Below, piece by piece: positions 51,601 through 63,300 of a stretch of 64,000 bases of DNA. Position 1 is the stretch's first letter. Each line of letters begins with the position of its first letter. This DNA comes from Maea johnstoni (lineage: Eukaryota; Annelida; Polychaeta; Spionida; Magelonidae), in NCBI GenBank assembly GCA_963942565.1, contig CAWWDR010000521.1, positions 1 to 64,000 on the forward strand. The letters run 5' to 3'. The notes beneath the pieces are model-generated. The model was given only the letters and a program-made list of their open reading frames with translations, made no database searches and was not told the DNA's origin. The position numbers were made by a program, and so were the translations under genes.

Positions 51601-54600
51601 GGATTAATTAGACATTTGAGCCTGTAAGGGGCCACGAAAGTACCCCTACCTCAGCCATTGCCATGCGATGGCTGTATTGGTTACCCCTTGAATATACAAA
51701 CTTCTTGAATTTTTCCTGCTGCCCCCAAATGATATATGCCATATTAAAACATGAATAACTCTTCCTTAAGACATGTTCTAAAGTAATATGGGTCTGATTA
51801 AGGCATAGCTAGCCTCATTCTCTTGTTATAAGGGGTCAAAGTTACCCCTATTTCAGGTATTTTAAGCCTCGACATTTACAAATCTATGGCCTTGACAGGT
51901 CAACTTTTACCCTTCCTATTTAGACCCCTATGCCTCCTATGAAGCCCAATTCCTGAATATCTCTTCCTAATAACCTACCCAAGAGTTATTTACCTTGGGT
52001 AGGGGGGTTAATTAGACATTTGAGCCTGTAAGGTGCCTTGAAAGTACCCCTACCTCAGCCATTGACATGCGATGGCTGTATTAGTTACCCCTTGAATATA
52101 CAAACTTATTGAATTTTTCCTGCTGCCCCCTAATGATATATGCCATATCAAAACCTGAATAACTCTTTCTTAAGACATGTTCTAAAGTAATACGGGTCTG
52201 ATTAAGGCATAACTAGCCTCATTCTTTTGTTATAAGGAGTCAAAGTTACCCCTATTTCAGGTATTTTTAGCCCCGACATCTACAAATCCATGGCCTTGAC
52301 AGGTCAACTTTTACCCTTCATATCTATCCCCTATGCCTCCTATGGAGCCCAAGTCCTGGATATCTCTTCCTGAGAACCTTCCCAAGAGTTATCTACCTTA
52401 GGTGGGGGTTTATTAGACATTTGAGCCTCTAAGGTGCCACGAAAGTACCCCTACCTCAGCCATTGGCATGCGATGGCTGTATCAGTTACCCCGTGAATAT
52501 ACAAACTTCTTGAATTTCTCCTGCTGCCTCCTAATGATATATGCCATATTAAAACATGGATTCCTCTTCCTTCCGACATGCTCTAAAGTAATGCGGGTCT
52601 GATTAAGGCAATACTACCCTCATTCTTTTGTAATAAGAATCAAAGTTACCCCTATTTCAGGTATTTTAAGCCCCAACATCATTAAATCCATGGCCTTGAC
52701 AGGTCAACTTTTACCCTTCATATCTAGAACCCTATGCCTCCTATGAAGCCCAAGTCCTAAATATCTCTTCCTAATAACCTACCCAAGAGTTATTAACCTT
52801 TGCTGGGGGGTTAATTAGACATTTGAGCATGTAAGGTGCCTTGAAAGTACCCCTACCTCAGCCATTGGCATGCGATGGCTGTATTAGTTACCCCTTAAAT
52901 ATACAAACTTCTTGAATTTTTCCTGCTGACCCCTAATGATATATGCCATATTAAAACATGAATAACTCTCCCTTAAGACATGTTCGAAAGTAATATGGGT
53001 CTGATTAAGGCATAACTAGCCTCATTATTTTGTTATAAGGGGTCAAAGTTACCCCTATTTCAGGTATTTTAAGCCCCAACATTTACAAATCTATGGCCTT
53101 GACAGGTCAAATTTTACCCTTCATATTAGACCCCTATGCCTCCTATGAAGCCCAAGTCCTGAATATCTCTTCCTAATAACCTACCCAAGAGTTATTTACC
53201 TTGGGTGGGGGGTTAATTAGACATTTGAGCATGTAAGGTGCCTTGAAAGTACCCCTACCTCAGCCATTGGCATGCAATGGCTGTATTAGTTACCCCTTAA
53301 ATATACAAACTTCTTGAATTTTTCCTGCTGCCCTCTAATGATATATGCCATATTAAAACATGAATAACTCTTCCTTAAGACATGTTCTAAAGTAATACGG
53401 GTCTGATTAAGGCATAACTACCCTCATTTCTTTGTTAAAAGGGGTCAAAGTTACCCCTATTTCAGGTATTTTAAGCCCCAACATCAACAAATCCATGGCC
53501 TTGACAGGTCAACTTTTACCCTTCAAATCTAGACCCCTATGCCTCCTATAAAGCCCAAGTCCTGGATATCTCTTTCTAAGAACCTTCCCAAGAGTTATTC
53601 ACCTTAGGTGGGGGGTTAATTAGACATTTGAGCCTGTAAGGTGCCTTGAAAGTACCCCTACCTCAGAAATTGGCATGCAATGGCTGTATTAGTTACCCCT
53701 TGAATATACAAACTTCTTGAATTTTTCCGGCTGCCCCCTAATAATATATGTCATATTAAAACATGAATAACTCTTCCTTAAGACATGTTCTAAAGTAATA
53801 CGGGTCTGATTAAGGCATAACTAGCCTCATTCTTTTGTTAAAAGGGGTCAAAGTTACCCCTATTTCAGGTATTTTAAGCCCCGACATCTACAAATCCATG
53901 GCCTTGACATGTCAACATTTACCCTTCATATATAGACCCCTATGCCTCATATGAAGCCCAAGTCCTGGATATCTCTTCCTAAGAACCCTCCCAAGAGTTA
54001 TTCATCTAAGGTGGGGGGTTAATTAGGTATCTGAGCCTGTAAGGTGCCTTGAAAGTACCCCTACCTCAGACATTGGCATGCGATGGCTGTATTAGTTACC
54101 CTTTGAATATACAAACTTCATGAATTTTTCCTGCTGCCCCCAAATGATATATGCCATATTAAAACATGAATAACTCTCCCTTAAGACATGTTCTAAAGTA
54201 ATACGGGTCTGATTAAGGCATAACTAGCCTCATTCTTTTGTTAAAAGGGGTCAAAGTTACCCCTATTTCAGGTATTTTAAGCCCCGACATCTACAAATCC
54301 ATGGCCTTGACATGTCAACATTTACCCTTCATATATAGACCCCTATGCCTCCTATGAAGCCCAAGTCCTGGATATCTCTTCCTAAGAACCTCCCCAAGAG
54401 TTATGTACCTTAGCTGGGGGGTTAATTAGACATTTGAGCCTCTGAGGTGCCTTGAAGTACCCCTACCTCAGCCATGGGTACGCAATGGCTGTATTAGTTA
54501 CCCCTTAAATATACAAACTTCTTGAATTTTTCCTGCTGCCCCCTAATGAGATATGCCATATCAAAACATGAATAACTCTTCCTTAAGACATGTTCTAAAG

Positions 54601-55718
54601 TAATCTGGGTCTGATTAAGGCATAACTACACTCATTCTTTTGTTATAAGGGGTTAAAGTTACCCCTATTTCAGGGTTTTTAAGCCCCAACATCTACAAAT
54701 CCATGGCCTTGACAGGTCAACGTTTACGCTTCATATCTAGAGCCCTATATGCCTCCTATGAAGCCCAAGTCCTGAATATCTCTTCCTAAGAACCTTCCCA
54801 AGAGTTATTTACCTTAGGTGGGGGTTTATTAGACATTTGAGCCTCTAAGGTGCCACGAAAGTACCCCTACCTCAGCCATTGGCATGCGATGGCTGTATTA
54901 GTTACCCCGTGAATATACAAACTTCTTGAATTTTTCCTGCTGCCTCCTAATGATATATGCCATATTAAAACATGAATAACTCTTCCTTACGACATGCTCT
55001 AAAGTAATGCGGGTCTGATGAAGGCATAACTACCCTCATTCTCTTGTTATAAGGAGTCAAAGTTACCCCTATTTCAGGTATTTTAAGCCCCGACATCAAC
55101 AAATCCATGGCCTTGACAGGTCAACTTTTACCCTTCATATATAGACCCCTATGCCTCCTATAAAGCCCAAGTCCTGGATATCTCTTCCTAAGAACGTTTC
55201 TAAGAGTTATTCACCTTAGGTGGGGGGTTAATTAGACATTTGAGCCTGTAAGGTGCCTTGAAAGTACCCTACCTCAGCCATTGGCATGCGAGGGCTGTAT
55301 TAGTTACCTTTAAATATACAAACTTCTTGAATTTTTCCTGCTGCCCTCTAATGATATATGCCATATTAAAACATGAATAACTCTTCCTTAAGACATGTTC
55401 TAAAGTAATACGGGTCTGATTAAGGCATAACTACCCTCATTCATTTGTTAAAAGGGGTCAAAGTTACCCCTATTTCAGGTATTTCAAGCCCCGACATCAA
55501 CATATCTATGGCTTGACAGGTCAACTTTTACCCTTCATATTTAGACCCATATGCCTCCTATGAAGCCCAAGTCCTGAATATCTCTTCCTAATAACCTACC
55601 CAAGAGTTATTTACCTTGGGTGGGGGGTTAATTAGACATTTGAGCATGTAAGGTGCCTTGAAAGTACCCCTACCTCAGCCATTGGCACGCAATGGCTGTA
55701 TTAGTTACCCCTTAAATA

Positions 55719-55869
55719 CTGTATAGAGGGTAATGTTAACGTGTGCTTAATCTTCCCGAATTTACCGAATGGGTTTGAGACGGGAACAATAAAAACGTTA
55801 TCTTTAATCATTTTTGTTGATATGGTGGGGCAGACGATGCACGTATTCAGATTGTGTAGTAAAGCCGTA
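55719..55869. other. Unassigned spacer between satellite and retroelement
   Basis: Satellite sequence ends in CCCCTTAAATA at 55718, and the next 151 bp match neither the monomer nor the LTR. Nothing recognisable as a gene is present. It could be single-copy chromosomal DNA at the array edge or a fragment of another repeat. The base before the LTR start is shared with the 3' LTR flank (A), but no target duplication can be tested because the far side lies outside the window. Confidence 0.7.
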
Positions 55870-56153
55870 TGTAATGAATGCTAAGTATTCATTTTTGTTT
55901 TGGTCCTTTTGGTATGCCAAGTGTTAATGGTATCCACAGCCTGCCCGCCGCATGATACCCTCAGTTTTATGACTTAAGATAAACATGCTTGGGCCGAACC
56001 CACGCTAGTTACGGCAGATAGGGTGTGGCAGGCATAAGATGTGGACGGGAGTAGAAAGCAGCAAAGAGGTATGTTATCTAAAATGACTTTTAATGCTGGA
56101 ATTATGGAATTTACTTTGTTTTGTTGATATATGATAGATTTAGACTCAATAAC

Positions 56154-56160
56154 TATATAA
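56154..56160 (+). promoter_or_regulatory. Possible TATA box of the LTR promoter
   Basis: TATATAA lies inside the 5' LTR about 200 bp before the AATAAA signal, a plausible place for an LTR promoter. There is no direct evidence for a start site. Confidence 0.3.
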
Positions 56161-56194
56161 TGTTTGTTTGTTATTGCAGTTTTCACGGTGCCCA

Positions 56195-56347
56195 TAGGTA
56201 TAAAGTGCATGACAGCACCAGACTTAGATATGAAACAGTGTTTATAAGGTATACAGTGCATGACAGCACCAGAACCTTAGATATGAAGGTGTCTATTAGG
56301 AATAAAGTGCATGACAGCACCAAACCTATAGATATGTATGTGACATT
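56195..56347 (+). repeat. Three 51-bp tandem repeats in the 5' LTR
   Basis: AGTGCATGACAGCACCA (once ACAGTGCATGACAGCACCA) occurs with the GTGC at 56205, 56256 and 56307, giving two spacings of 51 bp. The units also share a TTAGATATGAA-like segment. Each unit contains the short dyad GTGC-atgaca-GCAC. Because 51 is divisible by 3, frames on both strands stay open through the repeats (56121-56366 plus, 56183-56551 minus), which I do not regard as genes. Repeated elements in LTRs of other families often act as enhancers; that role here is inference. Confidence 0.85.
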
Positions 56348-56361
56348 GGATACTAGACAAG

Positions 56362-56367
56362 AATAAA
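56362..56367 (+). promoter_or_regulatory. Possible polyadenylation signal in the LTR
   Basis: AATAAA lies in the 5' LTR 15 bp after the third 51-bp repeat. In a retroelement the equivalent site in the 3' LTR would serve transcript end formation; that copy is outside the window. Confidence 0.4.
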
Positions 56368-56427
56368 CTATACCTATAGCATCTGTCGTGATTCTTGTGA
56401 ATTTCGAACCCCCACAGCAGCACCACA

Positions 56428-57313
56428 TTGGAGTGGTGATGCTGTCATAGTGAAAACTCTTAGACTTTAATCCCTGAGTGAAACCCTCTTGGGATACAAA
56501 GAGTGAAAAAGTCTTTGATACCAGAGTGAAAACTAAGACTTTAATCCTCAAGAAACTCTGATTGGAACACCTAGAGTGAGAATTCTTGGACTACATTCTC
56601 CAAGTAAAAAACTGGATATATACAAGATATGAACTATGCTACACCCTATCTCATATGGACATAGATCATTTGGATTATACACAGACTGAATGGACTTAGA
56701 TACTGGTATCTACATGCTGCTAGTGACGCGACCCAGATTACCAAACGCTCTATCAGTAGGAGCACCAGAGGTCAGTACGGCAATTAAACCTGAACCTTGT
56801 ACCCCAGGACCAGCAGCCAGCACACACAGCTAGCCAGTGCCTAGCGACGAACCCTAGCAACAAGACAATAACATGTGTGCCTCCTACACCTAGCGACAAT
56901 TCATGGCAACAGGATAACAACAGTGTACCCCTACGGAACTATTGAACATGGACTAACATTTATGTGTCAAGGAACATTTATGTTTTAAAACATTGGATTA
57001 TTAAGGATTACATTGTTATTCTATCTGGATGTTCTAAGGTCTGTAAGAAATTTATTTTTTGTACTTTGACAAGGTTTTTGAAGTTTACAGTTTAGCTCTT
57101 TCAAGCCTGCATGTAGTACTGAAGATATATCAGACATAGGTACTATTTTGTATTGATTGCTATTGTTTTTCTTATTGTAAAACAAATTGATTGATTCTTA
57201 GATAACTTGATGCATTGTATCATTTAGCATATGCTTATGTAACAATAGGGTTTATTAATGAACACAGATTAATGGAACATACTCATTTGAATTAAACTAT
57301 TTAAATCAAAATT
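56428..57313 (+). other. Retroelement 5' leader, non-coding
   Basis: The stretch between the tentative LTR end and the gag-pol start has no long frame. It contains two short direct repeats: AGTGAAAACT followed by a GACTTTAATCC core at 56449-56476 and 56524-56550, and CCTAGCGAC...CAACA-type segments at about 56840-56860 and 56890-56912. From 56940 it becomes AT-rich. The leader is expected to hold primer-binding and packaging signals, but none can be pinned down by eye. Confidence 0.6.
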
Positions 57314-60300
57314 ATGTCTTCTACAAGCAGTGTGCAGGGTGATCAGATGAATGAGCAGTTGGTAGATGAAGATGTTTTAACTGCTAGAGATAGGAAGCCC
57401 ACAGAGAAGGGCTTGAAATGGCAACTTGATCGAACTAGGTCAAACTTTAGAGTAGCCATTTCAGCATGGCGACGTCATGCAGGAAAAATTGAAGGCCTGC
57501 TTACTGACAGCCATGACTCCTCACTCTTAAAGGGGCACCGAGATGCCTTAGAAGGTGAGATGAATGAGGTATTTAGCCTGTATGACCAGCTGAGAAAACT
57601 TTTAGATTCAGCTGACCAAGAGAATACAGAATATGCAAGTTTTGAAAAGATTGAATTGGAAAACTATCAGATAATGAAGAAATTTTCTGATAGAGTGAAA
57701 GAAATTGAGATAGAAAGGAGTGAGGTAGGATCAATCTTATCATCAAGATCTGGCAGAAGTCGCCAGTCTGATAGGTCTAACATCTCCAGAAAAGAAGTTG
57801 CAGCTGATGTAGCTGCAATGGAGGTGAAATTGAAATATATTGAACCTGAGGCCCAATTTAAAAGGGTACAAGTCCAAAGAGATTTGGAGATTGCTCAGGC
57901 AAGACTCCGAGAGATAGAAAGAATTGATAAGGAGGAAAGAGGTCATCTTGACCGTAACATGATACCATCTCAAGAGGATGGAATGAATGATTATGTCGCA
58001 AATTATGTGGAATCACAAAACATGCGTCATACAGATAGAAGCCCTCAAAGGGAAACTAAGATACAGGTAGGAGCGCAACCTCCTACATTGATAGCACCCC
58101 CTGTTCCCACCTCAACATCAGGAAATGTGTCAGTTACTCCACTGAACCCTCTAGTAGGTTCATATGTACCTAGACATCAACCCCAGAGTACTTGGATATA
58201 TTCTCCGATCACACCTGATAACAGGCTTGGTGCTCAGAATAATGGTAACCAGCCATTAGGAGCTACATTCCCTGATAGAAACCAGACTGAGAATGTTTCT
58301 CAGCAACAGATATTTGATCTTACAAGGTCATTTGCAGAACAAATTAGCTTAAGTCGCCTTCCTCCCCCTGAACCATCAGTTTTCAGTGGCGATCCCATAA
58401 GCTATCCTGCATGGAAGAGCTCCTTTGATACCCTCATTGATCAGAGAGGGATACCGCCGAATGAAAGGATACACTACCTCAAGAAGTATTTAGGAGGTAG
58501 TGCCAGAGAAGCTATTGAAGGTTATTTTCTGCTTAGTACAGATGATGCCTATGATGAAGCAAGACTGCTTCTAGAAGAGAGATATGGTGGTTCATTTGTG
58601 GTTGCAACTGCCTTTAGAAATAAACTTCGAGATTGGCCTAATATAAATCCGAGGGATGGCTTAGCCCTAAGGAAGTTTACAGATTATTTGAGACAATGTG
58701 AGAAAGCAATGGCTACCACTGGTCACCTGAGCATTTTAGATGATAGCATCGAAAATAGAAGGTTACTTCAGAAGCTACCAACATACTTAGTAACCAGCTG
58801 GGGAAGAATTGTAGCAGACTGGGAAGAGAGGAAAAAGGGATATCCTCCTTTCAAAGAATTCACTAGATACTTGGTGAAGGAAGCTAATATTGCTTGCCAC
58901 CCTGTTACTTCACTCCAAGCACTGAAATCTAGTGATAAGCAAGGTGAAAGTAGCAGAAAATCTGCCTACAAGGGTAATTCAGGCCCAGTGGCAGCTAGAT
59001 CCCTAGCTACTGAAAGCTCAGAAGCAAAATCTGAGCAAAATAAAGATGAAAAATCCAAACGATGCGCATTTTGCAGGAAAGGCCATAAAATTGATTCTTG
59101 CAAAGCCTTCCTCTCAAAAACATGGGATGAAAAGAAAGATATTGTCATGCAAAGAGGTCTTTGTTTCGGCTGTCTGGAACATGGCCATATATCTAGCCTC
59201 TGCCCAGAAAGGATGAAATGCAAAACATGCAATGGGAAACATCCAACTTCCCTACATAGAGGAACCCAAGATTCTTACCAGAAAAAGACTCAGGCTTTTA
59301 ATACAAAAACAGTCCTGGAAGGCACTGGCAGCAATGAGAATGAGACTGAACTCAAGGCAGTCAGTCATAGAACAAAGATAAAGAAACTTGATGAAAGGAA
59401 GAATATAGGCAAAAGTTCCATGGTAGTGCCCGTATGGGTATCTCATCAGGAAAAACCTGACAAAGAAATTCTTGTGTATGCACTGCTTGATACACAGTCT
59501 GATGCTACATTCATCCTAGAAGAGACTTGTGATGAACTTCAAGTTCAGGGACAAGAAACCAAACTTCGGCTATCAACAATGCTAGCAGAAGATATGCTTA
59601 TTGAAAGCAGAAAGGTAAATGGGCTCATGATAAGAGCTCATGACAGTGTGAAAAGAATGCCACTTCCAGTGACTTACTCTAGGAATATAATTCCAGTGAA
59701 CCGTGAGCATATCCCCACAAAGCAAATGGCTTTGCAGTGGCCCCACCTGGAGAAGATCGCAGATAAACTGATGCCAATAGCTGATTGCAATGTTGGCCTC
59801 CTGATCGGATATAACTGTCCCCAAGCACTGGTACCTCGGGAAGTTATTCCTCCAGAGGACAATGGTCCTTATGCAGAACGAACAGACCTTGGTTGGGGAA
59901 TTGTTGGGATAATTGACCCTGATCAAATTCAGGTCGATGAATGTGACCCAATTGGACGATCTCACCTTCTTCTTACATATAATGTACCAAATGAGTCAAC
60001 CTTGCAAGAAGAAGGTCGTAGGGAACTTGACAACTTTCCTACACAAGTTCAGATGTCTCTGAAAACTTCAGTTAAAGAAGTATTCACGCCTATTGAGGCT
60101 ATGAAAATGATGGAACTGGATTTTCATGAAAGAAAGTCTGGAAATGATGACTTTTCCCAGGATGATTTGAAATTCCTGAGAAAGGTCAATGATGGTATTC
60201 ATGTGACGGAAGATGATCATTATGAATTGCCATTGCCGTTTAAGGAAGATCAGCCAAAGCTTCCTAACAACAAGGTTATGGCTATGCATCGCTTAAGGCA

Positions 60301-63300
60301 ACTGAGAAAACGCCTTAGGAATGACACCAATTATGAAAGTGATTATGTTGCTTTCATGAAGGAAGTGATACACAATGGGTTTGCCGAAAGGGTACCTGTT
60401 GAAGAACTTGACAGAGATGATGGTGCAGTGTATTTCATACCTCATCATGGTGTGTACCACCCAAAGAAACCAAACAAGATTCGAGTGGTCTTTGACTGTA
60501 GTGCCCAGTTTAAGGGTGAATCACTCAATGATCATCTGCTCCGTGGACCGGATCTCACCAATGCACTAGTTGGTGTGTTATGCCGCTTCAGGAAGGAGCC
60601 AGTAGCTTTCATGTGTGACATAGAACAAATGTTCTTCCAGTTCAAGGTGAACGTGGAGCATAGAGACTTCCTACGATTCTTATGGTGGGAAAATGGAAGC
60701 TATGAAGACAATGATGTGACAGAGTACAGAATGAATGTACATCTGTTTGGAGCAGCCTCTTCTCCTGGCTGTGCAAATTACTGCTTAAAGCAAGCAGCTA
60801 ATGACTATGAAGAGGAGTTTGGCTCAGAACCAGCCAACTTCATAAGAAATGATTTCTATGTGGATGGTGGCCTAAAGTCAGTTCCAACTGACACAGAGGC
60901 TATAGATGTGATTACCAAGAGCCAGAATCTCTGTGCCAAGAGAGGACTGAGATTGCACAAAATTGTTTCCAATTCCAAGAAGGTAATGGAGATGATAGCC
61001 CCCGAAGACCGTGCAAAGGGTTTGAAAGACCTCAACTTTCTTCAAGACTCACTTCTTGTTGAAAGAGCTCTTGGAGTACAATGGTGTGTAGAATCAGATT
61101 CTTTTCAATTCAGAATCACCATTAAAGATCAACCTCTAACCAGACGTGGAATCTTGTCAACAGTGAGCTCAGTCTATGATCCCTTGGGATTCATAGCCCC
61201 TGTTGTGATTGTAGGAAAACAGATCCTACAGGAGATGTGTAGAGGCCAAACAGATTGGGATAGCCCTCTACCTGAAGAACTGAGACCCCGTTGGGAGAAA
61301 TGGAGAAATGAACTCATTAGATTAGAAGATCTGAAAATCCAAAGATGCTTTAAGCCAGCAAACTTTGGAAAGATTGTACAGGCGGAACTTCATCATTTTT
61401 CTGATGCAAGCACAGTGGGATATGGACAATGTTCCTATCTACGCCTAGTCGATGAACAACAACAGGTGCACTGTTCACTAGTCATGGGAAAGGCTAGAGT
61501 CACTCCCTTGAAAACAGTGACAATTCCAAGACTGGAATTAACAGCTGCCCTGCTATCAGTGAAGATCAGTAATCTCTTGAAAGAACAACTAGAACATAGA
61601 ATTGACCATGAAGTTTTCTGGACAGACAGTAATGTTGTTCTTGGCTATATTGCCAATGATTCAAAGAGATTCCATGTTTTTGTTGCAAACAGAGTGCAGC
61701 AGATTCGGGACCACACAAGTCCAACACAATGGAGACATGTTAGAACACATGAAAACCCAGCTGATGAAGCTTCTCGAGGATTGAGTGCTGACGAACTAGT
61801 CAGTGAGTCTAAGTGGCTCAAAGGACCCAACTTCCTCTGGGAGAATGAGATACCCAATCCTACAGAGCAAGCACCTGAAAGGGTCATATCACACACTGAC
61901 CCAGAAGTCAAGAAGGTGAAAGTATTTACCACACAAACAGAAGAGAACAGAAACCAATTTGATCTGACAAGACTTCAGCACTTCTCAAGTTGGTTTCGAG
62001 CCAAACGAGCAATAGCAGCATGCTTGAAGCTCAAAGCAAAGATTCTCAATAAGATTCATGGTGCCAACCAAATGGTGCTGCGAAATAAAGGACAACTCTA
62101 TGAACCAGTACAAGTCAAAGACCTTCGTACTGCAGAACTTGAGATTATAAGGCTTACCCAGCAGGAAGCCTTTGGAGAAGAGATAAAGATACTTAAAGAT
62201 CTGAAAGTGAATGATAGCAATTTGGATAGAAAGGCTGCCCGGGCTCGCAACACAACCATGAAAGGAACGAGCCAGCTATATAGATTGGACCCCTTTCTTG
62301 ATAATGAAGGTATCATCAGAGTAGGTGGACGCATCAGAAATGCCTCCTACTCATCTGACATCAAACATCCAGTCATTCTTCCTAGAAAACATCATGTGAC
62401 TGACCTGATCATCCGCCATTGCCATGAGACAACACAGCATGGTGGACGTGGTATGACCATTAATGAAATTAGATCAAATGGTTACTGGATCATAGGATGC
62501 AGTGGAGCAGTGTCCAACTGCATCTACTCCTGTGTCAAATGTAGAAGATTGAGAGGTCCAGTACAACAACAGAAGATGTCAGACCTGCCTTCAGACAGAC
62601 TAGATCCTGCGCCTCCCTTCACATATTGTGCAGTGGACTACTTTGGGCCATGGTACATAAAGGAAGGCCGCAAGGAACTGAAAAGATATGGTGCTCTTTT
62701 CACGTGCATGAATTCTAGAGCTGTGCACATTGAGACTGCAAATTCTTTGGAAACAGATTCGTTCATCAACGCACTGCGTCGTTTTATTGCAGTCAGAGGA
62801 CCAATGAGACAGTTGAGATGCGATCAAGGCACAAACTTTGTGGGTGCATCCAGAGAGCTGAAAGAAGCTCTAGAAAAGATGGATCACTCCCGAGTCAGAC
62901 AGTTCCTCATTGAAGAAGACTGTGACTATTTTGAATTTAGAATGAACGTTCCCTCGGCAAGCCACATGGGTGGTGTCTGGGAACGCCAGATTCGGACAGT
63001 GAGAAATATACTTGCATCCCTAATGGATCAAGCAGGCTCTCAACTAAATGATGAATCGCTGCGTACACTCATGTGTGAAGCAGCTGCTATTGTGAATAGT
63101 CGACCATTGACTGTGGATAACCTCAATGATCCGACATCTTTAGCACCACTGACACCAAATCACCTTTTGACAATGAAGTCAAAGGTCATTCTTCCACCAC
63201 CTGGAAGATTTCAAGAGACAGACCTGTATGGTCGAAAACAATGGCGCAGAGTTCAACATCTCGCCAATGAATTCTGGACAAGATGGAAAACAGAATATCT

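Larger units (their letters stand above)
11362..55718. repeat. 403-bp satellite array, main block (about 110 monomers)
   Basis: The same monomer as in 1-4798 continues in the same phase and orientation: the interrupted monomer ends at 11430 and new monomers start at 11431, 11834, 12291 and so on. Most spacings are exactly 403 bp, and distances between matching blocks are whole multiples of 403 over more than 12 kb. There is no gene anywhere in this block. Several monomer subtypes alternate, for example GGTGCCTTGAAAG with TTGAATATAC against GGGGCCACGAAAG with TTAAATATAC. The array stops abruptly at 55718 inside a monomer that started at 55651. Length, homogeneity and lack of genes fit centromeric or pericentromeric heterochromatin, but that is inference. 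Confidence 0.97.
55870..56427 (+). repeat. 5' LTR (start firm, end tentative)
   Basis: The start is fixed by the match of 55870-55961 with 63909-64000, both opening with TGTAATGAATGC. The end is tentative: CA at 56426-56427 is followed by T and then TGGAGTGGTG, which could be a tRNA primer-binding site, but I cannot match it to a particular tRNA. A minimum end is just past the AATAAA at 56362. The full length can be set only from the 3' LTR beyond the window. Confidence 0.7.

Noticed and set aside
1-55718. CRISPR-like regular repeats
   Set aside because: The 403-bp units are contiguous with no unique spacers between them; this is tandem satellite DNA.
11362-55718. The 12.9-kb duplication as a pure assembly artefact
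   Set aside because: Not excluded, but the copies differ at several single positions and at one 110-bp patch, which a simple duplicated contig would not show.
55974-56551. Frames on both strands across the LTR (56121-56366 plus; 55974-56261 and 56183-56551 minus)
   Set aside because: They are kept open by 51-bp repeats, a multiple of three, and lie inside LTR sequence.
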